Origin: an uncultured Acetobacteraceae bacterium
Lineage (GTDB): Bacteria; Pseudomonadota; Alphaproteobacteria; Acetobacterales; Acetobacteraceae
DNA length: 45,116 bases
Direction of reading: 5' to 3'
Assembly (NCBI GenBank): GCA_903924985.1
Contig: CAIYDT010000132.1
Coordinates: 1 to 45,116 of the forward strand
Shown here: one piece after another, positions 32,631-41,274 of the stretch
Numbering within the stretch: position 1 is the first letter of the stretch
Layout of the letters: every line of letters begins with the position of its first letter
Made by a program: the position numbers and the translations under genes
The notes under the pieces: model-generated
The model's input: the letters and a program-made list of their open reading frames with translations, nothing else
Database searches by the model: none
Told to the model about the DNA's origin: nothing

Positions 32631-32945
32631 TTATTCGCCGAGCTTGAAGGCCCTGTTATCCCGCTTGTCGAACCAGGTCCGGTCGAACTCTCTGAGCGTC
32701 AGCAGTATTCGTTTCCAGTAGTATTTCAGGGCATCTGATTTCCACCCGGCGTAGATGTCGTCCCATGACAGCGGCTGCCCGTCCGCCTTGGCATTGTCGG
32801 GGTTGAAGGGCTCGCTGGCGCGTTGGTAGCGCACATCCATCGACATGCGCAATTGGCTGCCTCGGTTCGGCACGCCCTTATGCACCGGCATACTGTGGAA
32901 AATCAGCACGTCCCCAACCGAGAAGGGGCCGCCGCGATAATCACC
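32631..32945 (-). pseudogene. C-terminal fragment of a phytanoyl-CoA dioxygenase (PhyH) family protein
   Basis: The frame reads DYRGGPFSVGDVLIFHSMP and continues VHKGVPNRGSQLRMSMDVRY, the C-terminal third of a PhyH-family Fe(II)/2-oxoglutarate dioxygenase. It carries the distal metal-binding His and the 2-oxoglutarate-binding Arg. The N-terminal two-thirds, with the HxD pair, are missing. The open frame starts directly after the TAA stop of yciB and is in the same frame, so a deletion seems to have joined the two. A GTG at 32909 could start a 92-residue product, but that would lack the first metal ligands. It is probably non-functional. Confidence 0.7.
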
Positions 32946-33545
32946 TTACGCTCGGTCGTCGGCCACCTTTGGCAAGATGCCAATTCTAACCCCGAAATCG
33001 AACAAGACCTGGGCCTTCCAGCTAACCAGCATCATTGCGCCCAGACTCACCATCCCGACGACAGGGCGGACGGTCAGCGCTTCGTCCATCGGCAGGATCG
33101 CGCCGAGCCATAAATAAACGGCCGCCTTTAGCACGAAATAGACCATCCATAGCTGGGTAAACAGTTTGAAGAACCGGCGGATATCCGGCCCATCTTCGAA
33201 GCCGTCGGGGTTCTGCTGTTCCACCAGACCCTGGATCATGGATTTTTTGCCGCGCGCGCCCCAACCCAGGGCGGCCGCGATGAGGACGCTTGTGATCACA
33301 TCTTCGTATTTCAGCATGAAGGGTGTCTGCGCGAAGATGTCAATGCAGCCGAACAGCACCGTCAATCCGCCGGACAGCAGATACAGTTTCGTAATCGGCA
33401 TCTCCCGCCAGCGCCGATAAGCAGCGTCCGCCAGCAGCAGAGCGACCCCAACCCCAATGGCGATTTTCAGATCCGCCGTCCACAGCAGTATCCAGAAAAT
33501 CGCCAGCGGCCCCAGTTCCAGCAGGGCCGGGAGGAAACGTTTCAC
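32946..33545 (-). CDS. yciB: YciB/IspZ-family inner-membrane septation protein
   Basis: The 199-residue protein has five membrane helices and the family pattern: LLELGPLAIFWILL near the N-terminus, KLYLLSGGLTVLFGCIDIFAQ in the middle, and the W-rich TQLWMVYFVLKAAVYLW. YciB is involved in cell envelope integrity and septation in enterobacteria. It starts with GTG at 33545, overlapping the stop of the upstream LLM gene (GTGA), and its stop directly abuts the PhyH fragment. Its place between an LLM oxidoreductase and a pseudogene is unusual for a cell-division protein. The C-terminus (ILPKVADDRA) appears complete. Confidence 0.85.
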   Translation of the reverse strand: MKRFLPALLELGPLAIFWILLWTADLKIAIGVGVALLLADAAYRRWREMPITKLYLLSGGLTVLFGCIDIFAQTPFMLKYEDVITSVLIAAALGWGARGKKSMIQGLVEQQNPDGFEDGPDIRRFFKLFTQLWMVYFVLKAAVYLWLGAILPMDEALTVRPVVGMVSLGAMMLVSWKAQVLFDFGVRIGILPKVADDRA

Positions 33546-34585
33546 CGGCCGCTAAACCCCTTGAACGTGCCCGGAATCTTCTGCACCGCCTCGATTACCC
33601 CGCGCCGCGTCGCCACACTGGTGCCGGGGGCAAAATCGATCGACACAGTATCCACGATGCCGCCGTAGCGCTTGGCGATCGCCTCAGGCAGACCCTCATA
33701 CGTTGCGCGAGCGACGAACAGGTCCAGCACATCGTCGGATACTTCGGCTGCCATTTTGCTCCAGGCGCCCTGCTTGGACATGTCGGTCAGCTTCACGCCC
33801 AGATCGCTCAACCCATGCAGGTCGAACACCGGGCGATACGCGGGGGTGGAGCCGTAGAAGGCCACGCGGTAGCGTACTTTCTCCGCCGCCTCGCGAACCG
33901 CCGCTTCGTCTGGGCCTGTGGCGATGAAGCCACCACCGGTGATCTCGAAGTTGTCCAGCGACTTGCCGGCCGCGGCCAGTTCGGTGGCCAGCAGCGGCCG
34001 CACCACTTCCTCCAAGTACTTGCGGGTGGCGAAGCTGTGCAGGCGCACGCTGTCGGCGACGCGGGCGGCGGCCTTCAGCATCAGCGGGCCGACGGCCGCC
34101 ATCGCCACGGGGGGTAACGGCAGCTTCTGCGCGGGCGGGGAGAACTCCGGCGTCATCAGTGAAAAATTGTAGTATTTGCCCTTATACGAAAGTTTTTCGC
34201 CATATTCCCAGCAGCGGAAAATGGCGCGCAGGGACTCCACATATTCGCCCAGCCGGGCAGCCGGGGCGATCCAGGGCACGCTGAAACGGCGCTCGTTGTG
34301 GGCCTTCACCTGGCTGCCGAGGCCCACAACAAAGCGGCCCTTGGAGTGCTTGTGCAGGTCCCACGCCTGGTTGGCCACGATCATCGGGCTGCGCGGGAAG
34401 GCGATGGCGACGGACGTAACCAGCTGCACCCGCTCCGTCGCCAAAGCGGCGAAGGCCAGGGGGGCGAAGGGGTCGTATTTCAGCTCATTGCTTTGCACGG
34501 AGTCGAACCCGTCGTCCTCCGCCTGGCGCGCGGCCGGGCCGCACAGCGACCAGTCGTGACTGGGCAGGCTCATGGATACGCGCAT
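33542..34585 (-). CDS. LLM-class flavin/F420-dependent oxidoreductase (TIGR03617-like)
   Basis: The 347-residue luciferase-like TIM barrel has ARQAEDDGFDSVQSNEL near the start, followed by RVQLVTSVAIAFPRSPMIVA and KGRFVVGLGSQVKAHNERRF. This is the pattern of a subgroup often called F420-dependent by analogy with actinobacteria. Alphaproteobacteria generally use FMN, so the cofactor is uncertain. The ATG at 34585 is preceded by GGGAGA. It overlaps the yciB start by 4 bases. It is not closely similar to the LLM protein at 27438-28661. It diverges from the SDR gene across 81 bases; a shared control region is possible. Confidence 0.85.
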   Translation of the reverse strand: MRVSMSLPSHDWSLCGPAARQAEDDGFDSVQSNELKYDPFAPLAFAALATERVQLVTSVAIAFPRSPMIVANQAWDLHKHSKGRFVVGLGSQVKAHNERRFSVPWIAPAARLGEYVESLRAIFRCWEYGEKLSYKGKYYNFSLMTPEFSPPAQKLPLPPVAMAAVGPLMLKAAARVADSVRLHSFATRKYLEEVVRPLLATELAAAGKSLDNFEITGGGFIATGPDEAAVREAAEKVRYRVAFYGSTPAYRPVFDLHGLSDLGVKLTDMSKQGAWSKMAAEVSDDVLDLFVARATYEGLPEAIAKRYGGIVDTVSIDFAPGTSVATRRGVIEAVQKIPGTFKGFSGR

Positions 34586-34666
34586 CGTGTTGTCTCCCGT
34601 GCAAGGCGGGCTATTTGCCCCGACGGCGACCGTCCCGTAAAGCGTGGGTAAACAGGAGTACGACCC

Positions 34667-35428
34667 ATGGGTAGGCTGACAGGCAAAGTTATCATCGTCA
34701 CCGGCGCCAGCCGCGGCATCGGCGCCGCCGCGGCCGCCGCTTTGGCCAAGGAAGGCGCGACATTGATCTTGATCGCTCGGGACAGCAATCGGCTCGCCGA
34801 GGTGGCGCTGCCGCTAGCCAGGGCTGGCGGCACCGTACTCTCGCGCGGTTGCGACGTGTCGTCCTATGCCTCCATGCGGGCGCTGGTAGCGGAAACCGAG
34901 GACCGATTCGGGCATGTGGACGTGCTGGTCAACAACGCCGGTGTGATCGAACCCATCACGTCAGTCGCCGAGAGCGACCCGGAGGCCTGGGCGCGCAACA
35001 TTCAGATCAATCTGACCGGCGCCTATTACGGGATACGGGCGGTGCTGCCGGGCATGATCGCGGCCGGTGGGGGCACCATTATCAACGTGTCCTCCGGCGC
35101 CGCGATCCGCCCGCTGGAGGGATGGAGCGCCTACTGCACCGGCAAGGCCGGCGTGCACATGTTGACACGAGCGGTGGCGCTGGAAAACATCGATAAGGGC
35201 ATTCGAATTTTCGGTTTTCAGCCGGGCACGACCGACACCGACATGCAGGTTATTATCCGCGCGTCCGGGGTGAACCCGATCAGCCAAATCCCACGGGAGA
35301 ATTTGACTCCCGTGGCGCATCCAGCCGCCGCGATCGTCTACCTATGCACCCCGGCAGCAGACGACCTGAACGGACAAGAGCTTAATCTGCGCGACGATAC
35401 TTTCCGAGCCCGATTGGATCTGAGCTGA
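34667..35428 (+). CDS. Short-chain dehydrogenase/reductase (SDR)
   Basis: This 253-residue classical SDR has the NAD(P)-binding TGASRGIG at 12-19, NNAG at 89-92, and the catalytic Ser142/143, Tyr156 and Lys160 (YCTGK). It oxidises or reduces a hydroxyl/keto group; the arginine in the first loop after strand 2 (ARDSNRL) hints at NADP. AGGAG at 34654-34658 precedes the ATG. Its stop overlaps the start of the CoA-transferase gene (TGATG), and an M20 hydrolase follows, so the three form a plus-strand operon. The substrate is unknown. Confidence 0.9.
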   Translation: MGRLTGKVIIVTGASRGIGAAAAAALAKEGATLILIARDSNRLAEVALPLARAGGTVLSRGCDVSSYASMRALVAETEDRFGHVDVLVNNAGVIEPITSVAESDPEAWARNIQINLTGAYYGIRAVLPGMIAAGGGTIINVSSGAAIRPLEGWSAYCTGKAGVHMLTRAVALENIDKGIRIFGFQPGTTDTDMQVIIRASGVNPISQIPRENLTPVAHPAAAIVYLCTPAADDLNGQELNLRDDTFRARLDLS

Positions 35429-36555
35429 TGTCGGGGCCGTTGGACGGCGTACGGGTCGTCGAGATCGGGCAGGCCCTGGCTGGGCCGTTGGCCGGGGTGA
35501 TCCTGGCGGACATGGGCGCCGACGTCATCAAGGTGGAAAAACCCGACGGCGGCGACGATGCTCGGCTTTGGGGTCCTCCGTTCGTGGATGGAGATTCCGT
35601 GAGCTTCCACACCAACAACCGCGGCAAGCGGTCGGTGACGCTGGACATCAAGAACCCGGAGGACGTCGAGAGGCTGAAGGCGCTGACCGCGCATGCCGAC
35701 ATCCTGATCCAGAATTTACGGCCGGGCATCGTGGATGACTGCGGCATCGGGCCGGATGTCATGATGGCGATCAATCCGGGGCTGATTTATTGCTCGATCT
35801 GGGCATTCGGGTTCGCGGGGCCGCTGAAGCTGGCGCCGGGATTCGATCCGCTTTTGCAATGCTACGGCGCAGTGGTGTCGCTGACCGGCCGGCCGGAAGA
35901 TCCGCCGACCTTTTGCGCCCCCGCCATCAATGACACGGCGACGGGCATGTGGTGCGTGATCGGTGCGCTGGCGGCGCTGAAGCAGCGGGAGACCACCGGC
36001 AAGGGTTGCGTGGTGGATGCGTCGTTGTTCGAAAGCGCGGTGGCCTGGGTGCAGGGTCCGTTGAACGCATACAATCACACGGGCAATTTGCCGAAGCGTC
36101 ATGGTGCTGCCAGCGCCACGCTAGCACCCTACCAGATATTCGAAACCGCCGACCGCCCACTATGCATCGCGGCTGGCAACGATCGTCTGTTTGTGAAGCT
36201 CGCCAGGACGATGGGCCATCCGGAATGGGCGGTGGATGCGCTATTCTCCGACGGCCGCCGCCGAGCGGCGAACCGGGAGGCGTTGGTGGATGTCATGCAG
36301 CCGGTGCTGCTGACCAAGACCCGGGTGGAATGGCTGGGGATCATTGGGGAAGCAGGCGTGCCGGTCGCGCCCGTGAACAACATCGCCGAGTTGGCCGAGA
36401 CTGAGCAGTTGCAGGCGATGGACATGATTCGGGTATTGCCGGGCAGCGGCTTGAAAATCGTGGGTTTGCCCATCACCTTCGACCGGAAGCGGCCGCACCC
36501 CGACGGGGACTCGCCGAAACTGGGCGAACACAACGCTGAAATTTTTGGGGAATAG
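35428..36555 (+). CDS. Class III (CaiB/BaiF) CoA-transferase (second copy)
   Basis: The 375-residue CoA-transferase is of the same family and layout as the one at 17064-18182: it opens GVRVVEIGQALAGPLAGVIL and has the catalytic Asp169 in AINDTATGM. The two differ widely, so they are separate paralogues with different acid specificity. The start overlaps the SDR stop (TGATG), and the M20 hydrolase starts 3 bases after its stop. It probably transfers CoA to the acid produced or released by its operon partners (inference). Confidence 0.9.
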   Translation: MSGPLDGVRVVEIGQALAGPLAGVILADMGADVIKVEKPDGGDDARLWGPPFVDGDSVSFHTNNRGKRSVTLDIKNPEDVERLKALTAHADILIQNLRPGIVDDCGIGPDVMMAINPGLIYCSIWAFGFAGPLKLAPGFDPLLQCYGAVVSLTGRPEDPPTFCAPAINDTATGMWCVIGALAALKQRETTGKGCVVDASLFESAVAWVQGPLNAYNHTGNLPKRHGAASATLAPYQIFETADRPLCIAAGNDRLFVKLARTMGHPEWAVDALFSDGRRRAANREALVDVMQPVLLTKTRVEWLGIIGEAGVPVAPVNNIAELAETEQLQAMDMIRVLPGSGLKIVGLPITFDRKRPHPDGDSPKLGEHNAEIFGE

Positions 36556-36558
36556 ACC

Positions 36559-37728
36559 ATGACCACGATCGACGACGCGCGCCGCTATCAAGCGGAGCTG
36601 ACCGCAATCCGCCGCGACATTCACGCCCACCCCGAACTGGGGCTGGAGGAAGTGCGCACGGCGGACATCGTTGCTCGTAAGCTCGAGGAATGGGGCATTG
36701 AGGTGCACCGCGGCGTCGGCGTCACTGGCGTGGTCGGCGTGCTGCGGAACGGCAACGGCCAGGACTCCATTGGCCTGCGCGCCGACATGGACGCGCTGCC
36801 GGTGCTGGAAATTACGGATGTTCCCTACGCCAGCCAAAATCCCGGCCGTATGCACGCCTGCGGCCACGACGGCCACACCACCATGCTGCTCGGCGCCGCG
36901 AAGTACCTGGCGGAGACTCGCAATTTCAACGGCACCGTCAATTTTATTTTCCAACCCGCCGAGGAAGGCACCGGCGGCGCGCTGGCAATGATGAAGGACG
37001 GGCTGTTCGAGCGGTTCCCGTGCAATGCAGTCTACGGCATGCACAACCGCCCCGGCATGCCAGTTGGCCAGTTTGCATTGGGTAGCGGCACCCGTTCGGC
37101 GGGCGGCGCGTTCTTCGACATCGAAATCACCGGCAAAGGCGCGCATGGGGCGAGGCCGGAACAAAGCATCGATCCGGTGCTGGTCGCCTGCCATATCGGC
37201 ACCGCGCTGCAATCCATCGTGTCTCGCAACATTTCGCCCCACGATACCGGGGTGCTGAGCATCACGCGCATCGTCAGCGGCGACGCCTATAACGTCATCC
37301 CGCAACACGCCACCATGGCGGGCACGGTGCGAACCATGAAGCGCGATACCATGACCCAGATCGAGACCAACATGCGCCGCATGGTGGAAGCCGTTGCCTC
37401 TGGTTTCAGCGCGACGGCGACGCTGGATTTTCGCGTGATCTTCGCCCCGATGGTGGCCGTGGACGAGGAAGCTCTGCTGATGGGCGACGTCGCCGCCGAA
37501 CTGGTGGGTGAAGAGAAAGTCCGCCGCGATGCCCCCGCCGGTATGGGATCGGAAGATTTCAGCTTCATGATGGAAAAAGTGCCGGGCGCGCATATCGGCA
37601 TCGGCAACGGACCGAGTGCCGCGTTGCACAACCATCTGTACAACTTCAACGATGAGGCGATCCCCTTCGGCGTCGCGCTCTGGGCGAAAATCGCGGAGCG
37701 GAAGTTGCCGAAAGGGACGGGGGACTAA
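36559..37728 (+). CDS. M20D-family amidohydrolase (hippurate hydrolase/IAA-amino-acid hydrolase-like)
   Basis: The 389-residue metallohydrolase has all the M20D landmarks: IHAHPELGLEE, GLRADMDALP, MHACGHDGHTTMLLG (Cys101 and His103 as metal ligands), FQPAEEGTGG with the catalytic Glu135/136, and GMHNRPG (His162), followed later by ALHNHLYNFND. Members hydrolyse N-acyl amino acids such as hippurate or indole-acetyl conjugates to acid plus amino acid. This fits the preceding CoA-transferase, which could activate the released acid. The stop overlaps the convergent GMC gene by 4 bases. The exact substrate is not known. Confidence 0.9.
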   Translation: MTTIDDARRYQAELTAIRRDIHAHPELGLEEVRTADIVARKLEEWGIEVHRGVGVTGVVGVLRNGNGQDSIGLRADMDALPVLEITDVPYASQNPGRMHACGHDGHTTMLLGAAKYLAETRNFNGTVNFIFQPAEEGTGGALAMMKDGLFERFPCNAVYGMHNRPGMPVGQFALGSGTRSAGGAFFDIEITGKGAHGARPEQSIDPVLVACHIGTALQSIVSRNISPHDTGVLSITRIVSGDAYNVIPQHATMAGTVRTMKRDTMTQIETNMRRMVEAVASGFSATATLDFRVIFAPMVAVDEEALLMGDVAAELVGEEKVRRDAPAGMGSEDFSFMMEKVPGAHIGIGNGPSAALHNHLYNFNDEAIPFGVALWAKIAERKLPKGTGD

Positions 37729-39434
37729 GCCCCCGCCAAAATCGCGTCGGCCATCTTCTCCGCCGTCATCAGCACCGGAAAATTGGTGTTGGCACAGGGC
37801 ACGACGGGGAAGACCGACGCATCCACCACGCGCAGTCCATCGACACCGCGCACCCGTCCGGCATTGTTTGTCACCGCCATCGGGTCATCGTCGCTGCCCA
37901 TACGGCAAGTGCACGACGCGTGCCACACACCGACCGAAGCTTTGCGCACGAATTGCTCCAGCGCGTCGTCATCGGTCAGCATGTCATGCAGAGTCACGCC
38001 CTCCATCACCAGCGTCTTGATCAGATAGGTGCGCAACGCCGCCGGGCCATCCAGGCAGCGGCCCAGGATATCGGTGATGAATTTGTTTTTCTTGCTGTGC
38101 AGCCCGACCTGCCGGACCTTGTCGCTGTAGCTGGCGGGGAACGGATCGGACGTCACCGTTTGCATGATCGGCGTCAGGTGCATGGCGCTGAAGCGGCGGA
38201 TACCGTCCATCATACGCTCCAGGTCGCGCTGATCCGACAATAGATTGAAATCAACGGACGGTTCGTCGTTCGGGCTGGCCGATCGCAGCTTCACCTCCCC
38301 GTTTTCGGAGTAGGTCTTATAGACGGTGACGATGAAGGACCCGATCTGCTCCCCGATCCGGTGCCACGACGTCTTGTTGGTCACGACGGTCATCATATCG
38401 CCGGATGGAATGCCGGGCAGGTTCGAGGAATACCGCAGCGCCGTATAAATATGCCGCCGCGAATAATCGTGAATAATCCGCGCATGCGGTTTCAGGAACG
38501 CAGCCACCGCCGCTGCCGGGTGATCCTGCAACCGCTGTCCCACGCCCGGCAATGCCACGCGCACGTCGATACCGAGGTCCCGCAGATGCCCCGCCGGGCC
38601 GATCCCCGCCCGCATCAGATGCGCGGGGGAGTGGATGGCACCGGACGACAGAATAATCTCCTTGCCGCGAAACTCCTGCGCCCGCCCGCTGACGGTCGCC
38701 TTCACGCCAACACACGTATGGCCTTCGAACACCAACCCGGTCGCGACCGTATCGGTGGAAATAGTCAAATTCTCCCGCAGCCGCGTTCCGGGATCCAGAT
38801 AGCCGATGGCGGCGGAAACCCGGCGCTCATAGGCATTGGAGATGGTGATAGGGAAATACCCGTCTTTCCATTCCGCATTCTGATCCCGGATATACTCCCA
38901 GCCCGCATCTTTCAAAGCGATCGCCACCGCCTTGGCATGTTCCGGCCACAGATCGGGAAAGATGCGTCGGACAGGGATGCGGCCTTCGCGGCCGTGATAG
39001 GGACCCTCGAAGTCCATATCGCGCTCGACCTTCTTGAAATACGGCAGCACCGCATCCCAGTTCCAGCCCTTGGCGCCGCGCGCTTCCCACTCGTCGTAAT
39101 CGGTGGGAGCGCCGCGATTGGCGAGCTGGCCGTTGATCGACGACCCCCCGCCCAGGATGCGCGCCTGCTCGTACGTGCGCAGCGGCGGCGGCCTTTCCTG
39201 GGGGTTATTGTGCGAAATGGCCTCGGTCGTGACCTTCAGTTTGTTCCAGGTATACGCGGGGTTCAGATACGCGGTACCGGGGTAGGAATCCAGTACGGCA
39301 GCCGGAACCTTGCCGTGTGGCGTGTCTTGGCCGGCTTCCAGCAGCAGCACCTTGTTGCTGCCTCGGACCGACAATCGGTTGGCCAAAACGGAACCCGCCG
39401 ACCCGCCGCCGACGATGATGTAATCGTAGATCAT
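37725..39434 (-). CDS. GMC-family FAD oxidoreductase (choline dehydrogenase/alcohol oxidase-like)
   Basis: The 569-residue flavoprotein has the ADP-binding start YIIVGGGSAGSVLANRLS, RILGGGSSINGQLANRG (GMC signature 1), and SSGAIHSPAHLMRAGIGP (signature 2). The C-terminal catalytic stretch is VGVWHASCTCRMGSD, with the active-site His. It oxidises alcohol groups to aldehydes or ketones, passing electrons to oxygen or quinone. I start it at the ATG at 39434; the frame is open to 39590 but overlaps the NTF2-like gene. Its start overlaps the NTF2-like gene's stop by 4 bases (ATGA). It is the last gene of the minus-strand SDR/TcuA-like/NTF2/GMC operon. Confidence 0.9.
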   Translation of the reverse strand: MIYDYIIVGGGSAGSVLANRLSVRGSNKVLLLEAGQDTPHGKVPAAVLDSYPGTAYLNPAYTWNKLKVTTEAISHNNPQERPPPLRTYEQARILGGGSSINGQLANRGAPTDYDEWEARGAKGWNWDAVLPYFKKVERDMDFEGPYHGREGRIPVRRIFPDLWPEHAKAVAIALKDAGWEYIRDQNAEWKDGYFPITISNAYERRVSAAIGYLDPGTRLRENLTISTDTVATGLVFEGHTCVGVKATVSGRAQEFRGKEIILSSGAIHSPAHLMRAGIGPAGHLRDLGIDVRVALPGVGQRLQDHPAAAVAAFLKPHARIIHDYSRRHIYTALRYSSNLPGIPSGDMMTVVTNKTSWHRIGEQIGSFIVTVYKTYSENGEVKLRSASPNDEPSVDFNLLSDQRDLERMMDGIRRFSAMHLTPIMQTVTSDPFPASYSDKVRQVGLHSKKNKFITDILGRCLDGPAALRTYLIKTLVMEGVTLHDMLTDDDALEQFVRKASVGVWHASCTCRMGSDDDPMAVTNNAGRVRGVDGLRVVDASVFPVVPCANTNFPVLMTAEKMADAILAGA

Positions 39435-39805
39435 GCGCGCGTCTCGGTGTGGAAGGTCTTCGACACGATCTTCCACCCCTCCGCGAGCTTCACGAAGGTC
39501 AAATAATCGGTGAAATAGCGCGGTGGTATCTGGCAATTCACCTTGACGAACGCCGTATTGGGACCGGAGCGGTCGATGTGCACCACCCAATCCTTGCGCG
39601 GCAGATCGCGGCTGACCGCCGAGGGGCGGCCCTTCACCATCTCAAACCATTGCGAACGTGGCAGGTCGTCCAGTTTGCCGTCGGTCACGCTGAACAGGTG
39701 CGAGACCTCATGAAAGACGCTGCCGAGTTTGGCGGTGTCGCCCTCATATAGCCCGTCGAAATAGGTTTGGACGGCGTATTCCAGGTCATTCAGGTCGCTT
39801 GCCAT
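39431..39805 (-). CDS. NTF2-like (SnoaL/lumazine-binding type) protein
   Basis: The 124-residue protein has a cone-shaped NTF2-like alpha+beta fold: an N-terminal helical YAVQTYFDGLYEGDTAKL that closes the pocket, followed by sheet strands to TFVKLAEGWKIVSKTFH. Related small proteins act as isomerases, dehydratases or ligand binders in catabolic operons; no catalytic residue set can be assigned. It lies 9 bases after the FAD dehydrogenase gene and overlaps the GMC gene, so it probably works on a shared intermediate or stabilises one of the two oxidoreductases (inference). Confidence 0.82.
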   Translation of the reverse strand: MASDLNDLEYAVQTYFDGLYEGDTAKLGSVFHEVSHLFSVTDGKLDDLPRSQWFEMVKGRPSAVSRDLPRKDWVVHIDRSGPNTAFVKVNCQIPPRYFTDYLTFVKLAEGWKIVSKTFHTETRA

Positions 39806-39814
39806 AACGCTCTC

Positions 39815-41260
39815 CTATTGGTTCATCATGCGCGCGGCGTGCTGTCCCGCGATGCGGCCAAACACCGCACCGCGCAGCACCGATGTCGATCCAGTGTAGG
39901 TTTTATAGAACAGCCCCATGGTTTCGCCGGCCGCATACAGGCCGGGAATCACCTCCCCGTCGGCATTCACCACCTGCGCATCCGGATTCACTTTCAACCC
40001 GCCATAGGTGAACACGTTGGCGGAGATGATCGGATAGGCCTGGAACGGCGCGGTATCGATGGGCCGCGCCCAGTTGGATTTCTCCGGGGTGACGCCATGC
40101 GTGGCCAGCCCGTCGACCTCCAGCGCTTTGAAGGTCCCTACCCCGCATGCGGCGTTGTAGGACGCGATGGTTTGTTCCAGCACCGACACCGGCATGCCCA
40201 GCTTGCCCGCCAGTTCGGCGATTGTGTTCCCGGTAATTGCTGGCTGATCGGTCTTGATTGCGCGATGATACCCCGGCACGTCGGTGATTTTGCCGTCCAG
40301 GATGCAGTAGGCCATCCCCTCCGATTGATAGTGAATCTGGCGGGTGATTTCCTCGTAGCACGCATCGACCGAAGCAGGAGCTTCGTTGGTGAACCGCTTG
40401 CCCTCCCGGTTCACCAGTATCCCATATGGGAAAATAAAAATCGACGGCTCCGAAATGCCTGACCGAGGGTCGATCGGCTCCGCATGCCAGCCCCCAAAAT
40501 CGCCGCAGGGGGCGGCGCCGATATCCAGCGCCATGCGGATGCCCTCGCCTTTGTTGTAGTTGCCGCCTCGGCATACCGGGCGCAGAAACAACGCGCGCGG
40601 CCCCAGATACCGCGCCTGCATTTCCTGATTCCCCTCGAACCCGCCGCACGCCAACACGACCGCCCGAGCATTCACCACCACCGGCTTATTGCGAGCGCCA
40701 GTAGCGCGAATACCGCCAACGCCGCCGTCCTCCCGCATGATCAGATCGCGTGCGGCGGTGTCGTACAGGATCGGCACGCCCTGGGCTTCCAGGTAGGCGC
40801 ACACCGCCTCCACCATCGCCAACCCGCCGCCAATCGGCAGCAGGCGGGGCGTAGTCGTCGTGATGAACGCCGTGGGCAGAAAATCGAACCGTACGCCCTT
40901 GTCGCGCAGCCATCGCAGTGCTGGTCCTGCATTTTCCGCGAAAGTCGCGATCACGTCGGGATCGGCGAAACTCATCGACTTCAGAATGGACGGCCAATCG
41001 CCCCGCCCACCCGAGGTCAAATCGACCAACGACGGATCCAGGTGCCCGCCGCCGAACAAAGCCAGTTTCTCCTCGAAATCGTCCGAGACCTCATCGATGC
41101 TGTTCATCCGCAGATAGGCTTCCGTGTAGCGGGTGTTACCGCCGCGCTCCTCCTTCGGGGCACGTTCCAGCACGACCACACGCGCCCCAGCTTCATGCGC
41201 GGCGGCAGCGGCCGACAATCCGGCGATGCCGCAGCCCACGACGACGATATCGGCGTCCAT
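39815..41260 (-). CDS. FAD-dependent dehydrogenase, fumarate reductase/TcuA-like
   Basis: The 481-residue protein has an N-terminal FAD-binding fold (IVVVGCGIAGLSAAAAAHEAG, GxGxxG at 9-14), the family-typical GGNTRYTEAYLR, and a fumarate-reductase flavoprotein middle domain. The C-terminus GLYAAGETMGLFYKTYTGST is also typical. The nearest characterised match by pattern is tricarballylate dehydrogenase TcuA; 3-ketosteroid dehydrogenases are more distant. I chose the ATG at 41260 with CGGAGAG upstream; a TTG at 41278 would add 6 residues and overlap the SDR stop. TcuB, the usual electron-transfer partner, is absent. The vestigial peptide at 6495 begins like a protein of this class. Confidence 0.87.
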   Translation of the reverse strand: MDADIVVVGCGIAGLSAAAAAHEAGARVVVLERAPKEERGGNTRYTEAYLRMNSIDEVSDDFEEKLALFGGGHLDPSLVDLTSGGRGDWPSILKSMSFADPDVIATFAENAGPALRWLRDKGVRFDFLPTAFITTTTPRLLPIGGGLAMVEAVCAYLEAQGVPILYDTAARDLIMREDGGVGGIRATGARNKPVVVNARAVVLACGGFEGNQEMQARYLGPRALFLRPVCRGGNYNKGEGIRMALDIGAAPCGDFGGWHAEPIDPRSGISEPSIFIFPYGILVNREGKRFTNEAPASVDACYEEITRQIHYQSEGMAYCILDGKITDVPGYHRAIKTDQPAITGNTIAELAGKLGMPVSVLEQTIASYNAACGVGTFKALEVDGLATHGVTPEKSNWARPIDTAPFQAYPIISANVFTYGGLKVNPDAQVVNADGEVIPGLYAAGETMGLFYKTYTGSTSVLRGAVFGRIAGQHAARMMNQ

Positions 41261-41274
41261 CTTCGTCTCTCCGT

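Noticed and set aside
36241-37635. Long minus-strand frame opposite the M20D hydrolase
   Set aside because: It is a His/Arg/Gly-rich antisense shadow of a well-conserved hydrolase; long antisense frames are expected in G+C-rich DNA.
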